DNA from: an uncultured Sphingomonadaceae bacterium
Lineage (GTDB): Bacteria > Pseudomonadota > Alphaproteobacteria > Sphingomonadales > Sphingomonadaceae
DNA: 64,000 nucleotides
NCBI GenBank assembly: GCA_946479505.1
Contig: CAMLGC010000006.1
Span: forward strand, 1 to 64,000
Direction of reading: 5' to 3'
The notes below the pieces were generated by a model. It searched no databases. It worked only from the letters and a program-made list of their open reading frames with translations, and was not told the origin of the DNA. A program made the position numbers and the translations under genes. Shown here piece after piece: positions 8,666-17,232 of the stretch (the first letter of the stretch is position 1; every line of letters starts with the position of its first letter).

Positions 8666-8706
8666 ACCACGGGGCGCGGGAGCTGGTGCGCCCTTACCTC
8701 AACGGA

Positions 8707-9474
8707 TTACCAGAAGATGTCGTACACCACGTCGACGACCGCGCCGGTGCGGACGTCGACGAGCAGCGCGTCGTCATAATAGCGGACCCAACGATAGGGG
8801 CCGTAGGCCGGCGGCAGGCGGTATTCGTATGGATCTGCGATCCAATAGTCCGAGCCGAACAGCAGCGAATCGAGGCGGAAGCCGATCGAGAAACGGCGAT
8901 AGCCATACGCCCCGCCGTGCGGAGCATAATAACGCGGCAGGCGGAAAGCCGAGCGGTGCCGCCCGCGATAGTCGCGCCAGTCGTAGCGGTGATTATCGCG
9001 CCAGCGCCGGTCGAAGCGGTCGTGATCGCGACCGTGATCGCGCCAGTCGGCCTGGCTGCGATCCCAGCGATGATCGCGCTCGGCGTGATCGTTGCGGTTC
9101 CAGCGGCCGCTGCGGTCGTCACGATGGTCGCGCTCCCAGCCGCCGGCGCGCTCCCGGCGCGCCTGCGAGCGGTCGCGATCCCCGTCGCGGTCTCGGTGCG
9201 CCCATGTCCCGGTCGCGCGATCCTGGGCAAAGCGGCGCGCATCGACTCGCTGGGCGGGCCGTGCCGCACGCCGGGGCGCATCGACGCCGGCCGACACGCG
9301 GCCCTGGAGCCGCGGAGCCGCGGCCGGCCGTGCGTCGGAACGGGCCGGGCGGTCGGCGCGCGCGACATGGCTGCCGCGGTCGCCGTGGTGCCCGCGATGG
9401 CTGTGATCCTGCGCATTGGCAGTCATCGGAAAGAGCGCCGTCGAAAGCAGCGCTGCAAGAAGGGACACACGCAT
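8707..9474 (-). CDS. RcnB-family periplasmic protein with charged RDH repeats
   Basis: This exported protein has a clear signal peptide (MRVSLLAALLSTALFPMTANAQ), then about 140 residues very rich in Arg, Asp and His (HRDRDGDRDRSQARRER, WRDHGRDHDRFDRRWRD). It ends in a domain YWIADPYEYRLPPAYGPYRWVRYYDDALLVDVRTGAVVDVVYDIFW that matches the RcnB (Ni/Co homeostasis) family. The AGGAG at about 9483-9487 is 8 nt from the ATG at 9474 but only 2 nt from the ATG at 9480, so the inner start is preferred. The His/Asp-rich region suggests metal or polyanion binding, which is inferred. An RcnA-type exporter is not adjacent. Confidence 0.78.
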   Translation of the reverse strand: MRVSLLAALLSTALFPMTANAQDHSHRGHHGDRGSHVARADRPARSDARPAAAPRLQGRVSAGVDAPRRAARPAQRVDARRFAQDRATGTWAHRDRDGDRDRSQARRERAGGWERDHRDDRSGRWNRNDHAERDHRWDRSQADWRDHGRDHDRFDRRWRDNHRYDWRDYRGRHRSAFRLPRYYAPHGGAYGYRRFSIGFRLDSLLFGSDYWIADPYEYRLPPAYGPYRWVRYYDDALLVDVRTGAVVDVVYDIFW

Positions 9475-9583
9475 CCTCATGTCTCCTGCGGGTGGGCGAG
9501 ATGCCCCCCGACGATGAACGAGTTGTGCGCCGTCGTCGGTGAGCCGAGGCTGAACTCGCACGTCAGCTTTGTGAAAGCTTTTC

Positions 9584-10123
9584 TCAGCGCGGCGCGGTGA
9601 GCGCGGGAACGGCGCGCGCGGCGTCGCGAGGATCGATGCCGGGACGCGCCCCCGCGGCGATCCGTTCCTCCCCGCGCTGGACGCGGCCGGCGCGGCGGAT
9701 CGCGTCGACGAGGCGTGGATAGACCCCGCAGCGACAGATGTTGGTGATCGCGGCCTCGATCGCTTGCTCGGACGGGTTCGAATTTTTCTTCAAAAGCACC
9801 GATGCCGCCATGACGATGCCGGGGATGCAGAAGCCGCATTGCGGCACGTTGGCGTCGATGAAGGCGAGCTGGACCGGGTGATCGCGCTCGCGCGACAGGC
9901 CCTCGATCGTGGTGACGAATGCGCCCTCGATCTCGCCGATCGTCACCTGGCACGCGCGCACCGCGGCGCCGTCGATATCGACGGTGCATGCGCCGCAATG
10001 GCCGGTGCCGCAGCCGTATTTGGCACCCGTGAGATTGGAGGCGTCGCGCAGCGCCCAGAGGAGTGGCGTCTCCGGGGCCATGCGGTATTCGACCGGCTGG
10101 TTGTTGACGGTGAAGCGGGTCAC
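9584..10123 (-). CDS. (2Fe-2S) subunit of a molybdenum hydroxylase (IorA-type)
   Basis: This protein of 179 residues has a plant-type ferredoxin domain (GAKYGCGTGHCGACTVDIDG) and a second four-cysteine helical domain (PQCGFCIPGIVMAA ... NICRCGVYPRLVDAI). This is the layout of the small subunit of aldehyde, isoquinoline or xanthine oxidoreductases. It transfers electrons from a molybdopterin subunit. Unusually, no molybdopterin-binding large subunit lies next to it; its neighbours are an RcnB-like gene and a class II aldolase. It starts with GTG. The cysteine set is complete, so the protein should be functional with a partner encoded elsewhere. Confidence 0.88.
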   Translation of the reverse strand: MTRFTVNNQPVEYRMAPETPLLWALRDASNLTGAKYGCGTGHCGACTVDIDGAAVRACQVTIGEIEGAFVTTIEGLSRERDHPVQLAFIDANVPQCGFCIPGIVMAASVLLKKNSNPSEQAIEAAITNICRCGVYPRLVDAIRRAGRVQRGEERIAAGARPGIDPRDAARAVPALTAPR

Positions 10124-10128
10124 TCGTT

Positions 10129-10310
10129 CCCCTCCCGTTTACGCGAGGGGCGAGGGGAGGGTGTGTCTCTAAACGTCACGTCGACGGACATGCCCTCCCA
10201 GCGGCCGATTGTCATCAGGTTCGAAATGCGCCCCGCGCATTTCTCGATAATGCCGGGGGCATGATCGACCTGATGCCGATCAGCCGCTCCCCCCCCGCAA
10301 GCGGGAGGGG
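10129..10310. repeat. Palindromic element, CCCTCCCGC family (intergenic copy)
   Basis: A left arm CCCCTCCCGTTTACGCGAGG continues into an AGGGGAGGG tail. It is paired with a right arm CCCCCCCCGCAAGCGGGAGG (10289-10310). The arms have the same design as the in-frame copies in the E2 and metH genes, but the interior is longer (about 130 bp), with no gene recognised in it. It fills the 190-bp gap between the 2Fe-2S and aldolase genes. Confidence 0.65.
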
Positions 10311-10313
10311 AGT

Positions 10314-11072
10314 TTAGTTCCGCCAGCTCGTGTCGATCTTGTCGACGAGCCGGACCATGGCATCGAAATCGGCCTTGCCCGCGCCGCCGGGGATCTGGAC
10401 CTTGGAGAGGTCGCGCTGGTGGACGGCGACGACCTCGGGCGAAACCTCGAGCGGCGTGCCCATCGACATGGTCGCGATCTGAATCTCGCACGCGCGCTGG
10501 AGCGACCAATGCTTGAGGAACGCCTCGGGCAGCGTGCGGCCCATCACGAGGATGCCGTGGTTGCGCAGGAACATCATGCGTTTGTCGCCGAGGTTGGCGA
10601 TCAGCCGCTCGCCTTCCTCCGACCGCACGGTGACGCCCTCGAAATCGTGATAGGCGATCTGGCCGGCGAAGTTGCACGCGTAGAAATTGGTGGGCCGCAG
10701 GCCGCCCTCGACCGAGCTCACCGCCATCCCCGCGGTGGTGTGCGTGTGCATGATGCAGTGCGCGTCGGGCAGGTGGCGGTGGAACACGGCATGCTGGGTG
10801 AAGCCCGCGAGGTTCACCGGGAAGGGCGAGTCGTCGAGCTTGGCGCCGTCGATGTCGATCTTGACGAGGTTGGAGGCCGTGACCTCGCTGAAATGCAGCC
10901 CGAACGGATTGATAAGGAACGCGCCATCCTCGCCCGGCACCTTCAAGGTGATGTGGTTGTAGATCATTTCGGACCAGCCGAGCATGTCGAACACCCGGTA
11001 GCACGCCGCGAGCTGCTGGCGCGCCTCCCATTCGGCGTCGCTCACCTGGGTGTTGCGGATTGCCGTCGCCAT
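10314..11072 (-). CDS. Class II aldolase/adducin family protein
   Basis: This cytoplasmic metal-dependent aldolase-fold protein has 252 residues. Zinc ligands are visible in CIMHTHTTAGMAV and in NHGILVMGRTLPEAF, and ITLKVPGEDGAFLINPFGLHFSEVTASNLVKID is typical of the adducin-like branch, which lacks a well-defined substrate in most bacteria. The AGGAAAGG before the ATG is a good ribosome-binding site. The gene follows the broken glycosyltransferase by 68 nt on the same strand. It could be a fuculose-phosphate-like aldolase or a decarboxylase; the sequence alone does not decide. Confidence 0.85.
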   Translation of the reverse strand: MATAIRNTQVSDAEWEARQQLAACYRVFDMLGWSEMIYNHITLKVPGEDGAFLINPFGLHFSEVTASNLVKIDIDGAKLDDSPFPVNLAGFTQHAVFHRHLPDAHCIMHTHTTAGMAVSSVEGGLRPTNFYACNFAGQIAYHDFEGVTVRSEEGERLIANLGDKRMMFLRNHGILVMGRTLPEAFLKHWSLQRACEIQIATMSMGTPLEVSPEVVAVHQRDLSKVQIPGGAGKADFDAMVRLVDKIDTSWRN

Positions 11073-11140
11073 CGGGCCTTTCCTGCGTTGCCGTTTGCAA
11101 CCCGTATCGCATGCGCGCCGGCGTTGGCGCAATGCGGCGA

Positions 11141-12626
11141 TCAGCGGCGCTTGTATACGGTGTGGGGGAGCTTGCCGACGGTGACGGCGCCGACCGGGCG
11201 ATAGGCGCGGGCGAGCGCGGCTTTGACGATCCGTTGCGTGATGTCGTTGGTGTTGGGCTTGGGCGCGCGGACGACGATCACGCCCGGACGCGCGGCGAGG
11301 ATGCGGGCGACCTCGGCGGCGGGCACGACGCCGATCGCCTCGGCCTCGCGCGTCTGGCTCAGATGGCTGCGGAAGACGTAGGGGCTCGGCAGGCACGAGT
11401 GGGTGAGGTGATAGAGGATCGGTTCGCTGCCAAAGGCGAACATGCAGTTCGGCGGACGCTGGCCGATGAGGCGAACGAGCGCGGCGATCTGGTTGGCGTT
11501 GCCACGGCGGGCGATGTGATCGCGGACGACGAGGAAGGCCGCGGCGAGGCCGAACGAGGCGACCGCAGCGGCGACGGGCTTATCGAACCGGCCGTTGGTG
11601 TCGAATGCGGGCGCTGTCGCTGCGGCAAGCGGCACGAGCAGCGGCAGGAAATAGTGCGCGCGCATCGCCCCGAGCGTCAGGATCGCAGCCAAGGCGGCAG
11701 CGGTCCAAGCGAAGAGGAAATGGGTGGCGGCGCGGTTCGCCGTGCGGCGCGCGCCCCAAGCCGCGCAGGCAAGAAGCGGGGAGGAGGCCCAGGAGCGCGG
11801 TTGCGAGGTGCTGCGCGAAGAGCAAAGGGGGCTCGTCGCCGGAGCGATCGAAGATCGAGAAGAAGTTCGCGTACACGAAGGCGTCGGCATGGCCGAGCGC
11901 GGCGTAGAAGGCGAGCACGGCGAGCGTGGGGACGAGCGCGATGGCGATCCACAACACCGCGCAGGCGGCGAGCGTCGCGGGCGCCGCGTTGCGGCGGCGG
12001 AGCGCCCATAGCAGCGCCAGGCCGAAAAAGACGCCCTCGATCACGGTGGTATATTTTATCTGGATGGCGAGCCCCATCAGCGCCATCGCGCCCGCGGCGC
12101 GGCGGACGAAGGCAGCGTCGGGCCGGCTGACGGCGTCGAGCGTCAGCAGCGCGGCGGCAGCGACGGGAAGGTTGTAGAAGACCGGCGCCTGCCCGCCCGC
12201 GCCGTCGAAGATCATCAGCCAGACAAGGTAGAGCGCGCCCGCCGTCGTTGCCGCCGGGGGGCGGGCGTGGCGATCCGCGATGCGCGCGATCAGCCAGGCG
12301 GTGGCGGCGGCGAACAAGGTTGCGACGAGCTGATAGGCGAGGATGCCGGCGCCGCCGAGCAGGCGAATGCCGGCGAAGATCGCGAACAGGCCGACCGGCT
12401 TCCTGTCCCAGATATCGACGTAGGGCAGCGCGCCGTGGAGCATCCGATCGCCGACGAGGAGGTAGAATTGCTCGTCGCTGTGGATGACGGGATCGCCATA
12501 GAGCGGCGCCCGGAGAAGAAGCGCGACGAGGAGGAGGAGTACGACGCGCGGGAGGCCCTTGCGGATCGCGACTGCGCGCGCGTCGCCGCGGCGAAGGGCG
12601 CGGACGCGGTTTTCGCGGCTCGACAT
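11141..12626 (-). pseudogene. Frameshifted membrane glycosyltransferase (ArnT/PMT-like)
   Basis: Two overlapping frames together encode one polytopic glycosyltransferase of about 494 residues. The first frame carries the N-terminal half, including the lumenal acidic motif IHSDEQFYLLVGDRM and YVDIWDRKPVGLF typical of lipid-linked-sugar transferases of the PMT/ArnT type, and reads sensibly to ATALLGLLP. The natural continuation LLACAAWGARRTANRAATHF is in another frame. The switch lies at GGGG (11778-11781, CCCC on the coding strand), where removing one base restores a continuous reading frame. The C-terminal half ends ...VGKLPHTVYKRR. It may be a genuine loss of function or a homopolymer sequencing error. 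Confidence 0.8.
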
Positions 12627-12686
12627 CAGGTGGCCGTCCCGGTTGCGGCGTCGTGCGTCCTCGGCAGCAGGACTGCGTTTCCGTTC

Positions 12687-12776
12687 CCGTCATGCCGGAC
12701 TTGTTCGGGCATCCAAGCTTTAACAGGCGAAATCGCTCGCGGAGGGGTGGACCCCGGAACAAGTCCGGGACGACGG
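12687..12776. repeat. Palindromic element, CCGGACTTGTTC family
   Basis: The left arm CCGTCATGCCGGACTTGTTC is matched in inverted orientation by CCGTCGTCCCGGACTTGTTC reading back from 12776, with about 30 bp between. It occupies much of the 190 bp between the CoA-transferase and glycosyltransferase genes. The core CCGGACTTGTTC is also found, degenerate, in the element after the SRPBCC operon. Confidence 0.75.
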
Positions 12777-12816
12777 AAACCTATGCAAACATCGCGCGGA
12801 AACGGGCCCGCCGGAA

Positions 12817-13863
12817 TTATTCCCGTTCCGGCTGCCGCGGCGCCACCGTTTCGCTGCGCGAGTAGCGTGGCGCGGGGGTCGGCTGGGTCACGCCCTCCAC
12901 CGCCACGAACGCGCCGCGCTGCACGTTGTGCGGATCGGCGGGTGCCTCGTCGAAATCGAGGACGGGGGTGACGCATGCTTCGTGCTCCGCGAACGCCGCG
13001 CACCACTCTTCGCGCGTGCGTTCGAGAAAACGTTGTGCGAGCATTTGTTTCCTTCTCGGCCAGGCGGGCGAATCGAACTGCCGGTCCCATTCCGCGGCCT
13101 CGAGCCCCAGAACGCGACACAAGGCGGTGTAGAATTGCGGCTCGATCGCGCCGACAGCGACGTATTTGCCGTCGGCGCATTCGTAGGTGTCGTAGAAGGG
13201 CGCGCCGCCGTCGATGATGTTGGTGCCGCGCGGGCCGGGCCAGCGGCCGATGGCGCGGAAGCCCCACATCATGCTCATCAGCAGCGCCGAGCCCTCGGTC
13301 ATCGCCGCGTCCACGACCTGCCCCTCGCCCGTCGCGCGCGCATGGAGGAGCCCCGCGAGCATCCCGAAGGCGAGCAGCATTCCGCCGCCGCCGAAATCGC
13401 CGACCAGGTTGATCGGGGGGACCGGCTTGCCGCCCGCGGGCCCGATCGCCGCGAGCGTACCCGAGAGCGCGATATAGTCGATGTCGTGGCCGGGTTCGTG
13501 CGCGCGCGGGCCGGTCTGGCCCCAGCCGGTCATGCGGCCGTAGACGAGGCGCGGGTTGTCGACGTGCAGGATTTCCGGGCCGAGGCCGAGCCGCTCCATC
13601 ACGCCGGGGCGAAAGCCTTCGATCAGGCCGTCGGCGTCGGCGGCAAGGCGGCGGACCTCGGCGGCGCCGTCGGGGGATTTGAGATCGAGGCTCAGGATCG
13701 TGCGCGAGCGGAGCAGCGGGTCGCGCGGGTCGGACGGCGCGTCGGGGCGCTCGATCCGGAGCACCTCGGCACCGTGATCGGCGAGCATCATCCCGCAGAA
13801 GGGCGCGGGGCCGATCCCGGCGATCTCGATGATGCGAAGTCCGGTGAGCGGAGGATTGGTCAT
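12817..13863 (-). CDS. CaiB/BaiF CoA-transferase family, alpha-methylacyl-CoA racemase-like
   Basis: This protein of 348 residues belongs to the family III CoA-transferases. The N-terminal LTGLRIIEIAGIGPAPFCGMMLADHGAEVLRIERP, the absence of the extended transferase insert, and GHDIDYIALSGTLAAIG point to the racemase (AMACR) branch. That branch epimerises 2-methylacyl-CoA thioesters in branched-chain fatty-acid oxidation, and the His-Asp pair in GHDIDY is the expected catalytic region. The gene is monocistronic and divergent from a small secreted protein gene. The racemase assignment is favoured over a true CoA-transferase. Confidence 0.87.
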   Translation of the reverse strand: MTNPPLTGLRIIEIAGIGPAPFCGMMLADHGAEVLRIERPDAPSDPRDPLLRSRTILSLDLKSPDGAAEVRRLAADADGLIEGFRPGVMERLGLGPEILHVDNPRLVYGRMTGWGQTGPRAHEPGHDIDYIALSGTLAAIGPAGGKPVPPINLVGDFGGGGMLLAFGMLAGLLHARATGEGQVVDAAMTEGSALLMSMMWGFRAIGRWPGPRGTNIIDGGAPFYDTYECADGKYVAVGAIEPQFYTALCRVLGLEAAEWDRQFDSPAWPRRKQMLAQRFLERTREEWCAAFAEHEACVTPVLDFDEAPADPHNVQRGAFVAVEGVTQPTPAPRYSRSETVAPRQPERE

Positions 13864-13950
13864 GTCCGCCTGTTCTCGCTTCGCTGCGCGCCTGAGGTCA
13901 AGCGGATGCGATCCTTGATCGACGAAGCCGGACTGCCCTATGCTCGTCCC

Positions 13951-14760
13951 ATGGCATCGACAATGTTGACGATTGCCGCAGCGCTATCGATGGGGGCCGC
14001 GCCGATCGCGGGCGCCGCGTTGCCGGTCCAGACGGCGCAGCCGCAGAACGCCGATGCGCGCGATCAGGATGACATCATCGTCGAAGGGCTCCGGCTTCCA
14101 CAAGAAGAGCCGCAAACCGAAGCGAAGCTGGCCACGCCGGGGCAGGGCATCATCAGCTCTCGGATCGCCGCCGATACGGCGGATTTCTTCGCTCGATGTG
14201 TGATGAAGAGCCCCCGGGCGGAAATCCGGACGATCGTCGATGGAGCACCGGGCAGGGCCGATACCGAACGCGCCTTCTATCTCATCATGAACATGCGTCG
14301 GGCGTGCTTTCTACAGGGTGCGGGCAGTCCTCCCAATTGGGGACTCTATGCACGCGGTGCGGTCCTTCACCAGGTAATCGAAACCTATGCGCCGAAGCTG
14401 CGGCTGACGCGAGCGGACACGAGCGATCGGGCGGTGCAACGCCGGTTCAATGCGGTGGAGATCCCGCGAAATCGCTGGCGGTCGCCGACGGGCTACCGAT
14501 ATTTCGAGATTGCGGTCTGCTTCGTGCGGCTTGAGCCGGAGCTTTCGGTGATGCTCGTTCGGGCGTCGCCGGGTTCGCCGGTGCAGGAGCGTCTGGAACA
14601 GGCGATCATCGACAGGGGGCGGCGGTGCGTGGGCAATGCCCCGGGAGTGACGGTCGATCCCGTGCAGTTCCGCGTCTATATCACCGACGCGGTGTACCGA
14701 TGGGCGATCGCCGCGAAGGGCGTTTCCTCGCTGCTGCCCGCCGAATTCCCGAGACCTTAA
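13951..14760 (+). CDS. Hypothetical secreted protein
   Basis: No known family is recognised. The first 30 residues form a signal peptide (MASTMLTIAAALSMGAAPIAGAALPVQ), followed by a short DDIIVEGLRLP stretch like the N-terminus of sphingomonad outer-membrane proteins. The remaining domain of about 200 residues has four conserved-looking cysteines (FARCVMK, RRACFL, AVCFVR, RRCVGN) that could form disulfides in the periplasm. Codon usage in third positions is weaker in GC than its neighbours, suggesting slower-evolving or acquired DNA; this is a visual impression only. Its stop overlaps the convergent CoA-transferase stop (TTAA). Confidence 0.7.
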   Translation: MASTMLTIAAALSMGAAPIAGAALPVQTAQPQNADARDQDDIIVEGLRLPQEEPQTEAKLATPGQGIISSRIAADTADFFARCVMKSPRAEIRTIVDGAPGRADTERAFYLIMNMRRACFLQGAGSPPNWGLYARGAVLHQVIETYAPKLRLTRADTSDRAVQRRFNAVEIPRNRWRSPTGYRYFEIAVCFVRLEPELSVMLVRASPGSPVQERLEQAIIDRGRRCVGNAPGVTVDPVQFRVYITDAVYRWAIAAKGVSSLLPAEFPRP

Positions 14761-15896
14761 CGATCCTTCGGTTTGGCAAGCGACGGTGCGGGCCTGTCGA
14801 GCACCAGATCGGCGTCGGAGAAGCGGATCGGGGTGCGGACGCCGGGGATTGTCCCGCCGTCGCGGTTTAGCGTCAGGGCCATGTTGCGGTGGAGCACCTG
14901 CGGGTCGGCAAAGGCCTGGGCGACGGTGTTGATCGGACCCGCGGGGACGCCCTCCGCTTCCAGGTGGGCGAGGAGGTCGTCGCGTGCGAAGCGCTGGGTG
15001 GCTTCGGTGACACGCGCGGTGAGCGCGTCGCGATTGGCGACGCGCGACGGGTTGGTCGCGAAGCGCGGGTCGTCGGGGAGCTTCTCGAGGCCGGCGACCG
15101 CGCAGAAGCGGCGGAACTGGGCGTCGTTGCCGACGGCGAGGATGAACCAGCCGTCGGCGGTCGGATAGGCGGCATAGGGTGCGATATTGGGGTGGGCGTT
15201 GCCGAGGCGGGTGGGGGAGATGCCCGAGACGAGATAGTTCATCGCCTGGTTGGCGAGCACCCCCGTCATCACATCGAGCAGCGCCATGTCGATATGCTGG
15301 CCCTTGCCGGTGCGCTCGCGCATCGCGAGCGCGGCCTGGATCGCGATCACGGCATAGAGCCCGGTGAAGATATCGGCGAAGGCGACGCCGATCTTCTGCG
15401 GCTCGCTCGCGGGATCGCCGGTCAAATCCATGATCCCCGACATGCCCTGGACAATGAAGTCGTAGCCGGCGCGGGTGGAATAAGGGCCGTCCTGGCCGAA
15501 GCCGGTGATCGAGCAATAGACGAGGCGGGGATTCTCGGCGGCGAGACTGGCGTAATCGAGCCCATATTTGGCGAGGCCGCCGACCTTGAAGTTTTCGAGC
15601 ACGACGTCGGCGTCGGCGATCAACGCCTTGACCTTCGCCTGACCCTCGGGGGTGCGGAAGTCGATCGCGACCGAGGTTTTGCCGCGGTTGGCGGCGTGGA
15701 AATAGGCGGCGTCGCGGGTGCCGTCGGGGTTCTCGACGAAGGGCGGGCCCCAGCGGCGGGTGTCGTCGCCCTCGGGGCTTTCGACCTTGACCACCTCGGC
15801 GCCGAGATCGGCGAGCGTCTGGCCGGCCCAGGGGCCCGCGAGGATGCGGGCGAGCTCGACGACCTTGAGGCCGGCGAGGGGGGCGGGTTTTACCAC
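14757..15896 (-). CDS. CaiB/BaiF CoA-transferase (probable glutarate CoA-transferase)
   Basis: This family III CoA-transferase has 379 residues and begins LAGLKVVELARILAGPWAGQTLADLGAEVVKVE. The active-site aspartate region GQHIDMALLDVMTGVLANQ and PNIAPYAAYPTADGWFILAVGNDAQFRRFC are intact. It follows the glutaryl-CoA dehydrogenase gene on the same strand, separated by a palindromic element, so the likely job is to charge glutarate from succinyl-CoA (SUGCT-like); this is inferred from context. The chosen GTG start excludes an upstream in-frame stretch that merely translates the palindrome. Confidence 0.85.
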   Translation of the reverse strand: MVKPAPLAGLKVVELARILAGPWAGQTLADLGAEVVKVESPEGDDTRRWGPPFVENPDGTRDAAYFHAANRGKTSVAIDFRTPEGQAKVKALIADADVVLENFKVGGLAKYGLDYASLAAENPRLVYCSITGFGQDGPYSTRAGYDFIVQGMSGIMDLTGDPASEPQKIGVAFADIFTGLYAVIAIQAALAMRERTGKGQHIDMALLDVMTGVLANQAMNYLVSGISPTRLGNAHPNIAPYAAYPTADGWFILAVGNDAQFRRFCAVAGLEKLPDDPRFATNPSRVANRDALTARVTEATQRFARDDLLAHLEAEGVPAGPINTVAQAFADPQVLHRNMALTLNRDGGTIPGVRTPIRFSDADLVLDRPAPSLAKPKDR

Positions 15897-15900
15897 TGGT

Positions 15901-15953
15901 GTGCTCCCGCGAAGGCGGGGACCCAGGCTGGGCTCCCGCCTTCGCGGGAGCAC
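15901..15953. repeat. Palindromic element, CTCCCGCGAAGGCGGG family
   Basis: A 53-bp near-perfect palindrome has the left arm GTGCTCCCGCGAAGGCGGG and its inverted copy ending GGGAGCAC, meeting around CCCAGGCTGGG. It lies between the two genes of the glutarate operon. The same family recurs at about 29.2 and 38.6 kb. If transcribed, it would fold into a long hairpin between the two cistrons. Confidence 0.85.
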
Positions 15954-15969
15954 ATCAATATGCGAAAGG

Positions 15970-17154
15970 TCAAAACGCCGGAATCCCCGTGATTGCGCGG
16001 CCGAGGATCAGCGCGTGGACGTCATGGGCGCCCTCGTAGGTATTGACCGTCTCGAGGTTCATCAGGTGGCGCATCACCTGATATTCGGCCGAGATGCCGT
16101 TGCCGCCGTGCATGTCGCGCGCGGCGCGGGCGATGTCGAGCGCCTTGCCGACATTGTTGCGCTTGACGATCGAGATCATCTCGGGGGCGAACCGGCCTTC
16201 GTCCATCAGGCGACCGACGCGCAAGCTCGCCTGAAGGCCGAGCGCGATCTCGGTTTCCATGTCGGCGAGCTTCTTCTGATAGAGCTGGTTCGCGGCGAGG
16301 GCTTTTCCGAACTGCTTGCGGTCGAGGCCGTATTGGCGCGCCGCGTGGAAACAGAATTCGGCGGCGCCCAGACTGCCCCAGCTAATGCCGTAGCGCGCGC
16401 GGTTGAGGCAGCCGAACGGGCCTTTGAGCCCCTGCACCTCGGGGAGCAAGGCGTCCTCGCCGACCTCGACCTCGTCCATCATCACCATGCCGGTGATCGA
16501 CGCGCGCAAGCTCAGCTTGCCCTCGATCTTGGGCGCGGAGAGGCCCTTGCATCCTTTCTCGAGAACGAACCCCTTGATCCCGCCGCCGTGCGCGTCGGAC
16601 TTGGCCCAGATGACGAAGACGTCGGCGATCGGCGAGTTGCTGATCCAGGTCTTGGCGCCCGAAAGCGAATAGCCGCCGTCGGTCTTCCTGGCGCGCGTCG
16701 TCATGCTGCCGGGGTCGGAACCCGCATCGGGCTCGGTGAGGCCGAACGCGCCGATCGCTTCGCCGGTCGCGAGCCTGGGCAGGTATTTCCGCTTCTGCTC
16801 CTCGGTGCCGTAGGCGAAGATCGGGTACATGACGAGGCTCGACTGGACGCTCATCATCGAGCGGTAGCCCGAATCGATCCGCTCGACCTCGCGCGCGACG
16901 AGGCCGTAGGCGACGTAGCCCGCGCCGACGCCGCCGTACTCCGCCGGAATCGTCGGGCCGAGCAGGCCGAGCGCGCCCATTTCGCGAAAGATTTCGGGGT
17001 CGGTGGTCTCGTCGTTGAACGCGTCGATCACACGCGGCGCGAGCCTGTCGGTCGCGTACGCCTTCGCGGTGTCGCGGATCATGCGCTCGTCGTCGGTGAG
17101 CTGGTCGTCGAGGAAGAAGGGGTCCGCCCAGTCGAAGCGTGCCATGCCGGCCAT
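15970..17154 (-). CDS. gcdH: Glutaryl-CoA dehydrogenase
   Basis: This FAD enzyme of 394 residues oxidises and decarboxylates glutaryl-CoA to crotonyl-CoA in lysine and tryptophan breakdown, passing electrons to ETF. Family-specific features are [19 protein letters not shown] at the N-terminus, [15 protein letters not shown] (substrate-binding arginine), [13 protein letters not shown], and the catalytic glutamate in [25 protein letters not shown] lies 6 nt before the chosen ATG. It is the first gene of a minus-strand pair with a CoA-transferase, and it diverges from the HpcH/CitE gene 78 bp away. Confidence 0.95.
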   Translation of the reverse strand: MAGMARFDWADPFFLDDQLTDDERMIRDTAKAYATDRLAPRVIDAFNDETTDPEIFREMGALGLLGPTIPAEYGGVGAGYVAYGLVAREVERIDSGYRSMMSVQSSLVMYPIFAYGTEEQKRKYLPRLATGEAIGAFGLTEPDAGSDPGSMTTRARKTDGGYSLSGAKTWISNSPIADVFVIWAKSDAHGGGIKGFVLEKGCKGLSAPKIEGKLSLRASITGMVMMDEVEVGEDALLPEVQGLKGPFGCLNRARYGISWGSLGAAEFCFHAARQYGLDRKQFGKALAANQLYQKKLADMETEIALGLQASLRVGRLMDEGRFAPEMISIVKRNNVGKALDIARAARDMHGGNGISAEYQVMRHLMNLETVNTYEGAHDVHALILGRAITGIPAF

Positions 17155-17232
17155 TGGTATCTCCTTTGCGCCTCCGATGGCGCTGATGCGGGGCGTTTGT
17201 CCACCCCCGGCGGATGCGGCACAAGGACGCGC

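Noticed and set aside
11778..11781. Programmed ribosomal frameshift in the glycosyltransferase
   Set aside because: The GGGG run lacks a classic slippery heptamer and stimulatory structure that I could recognise; mutation or sequencing error is simpler.
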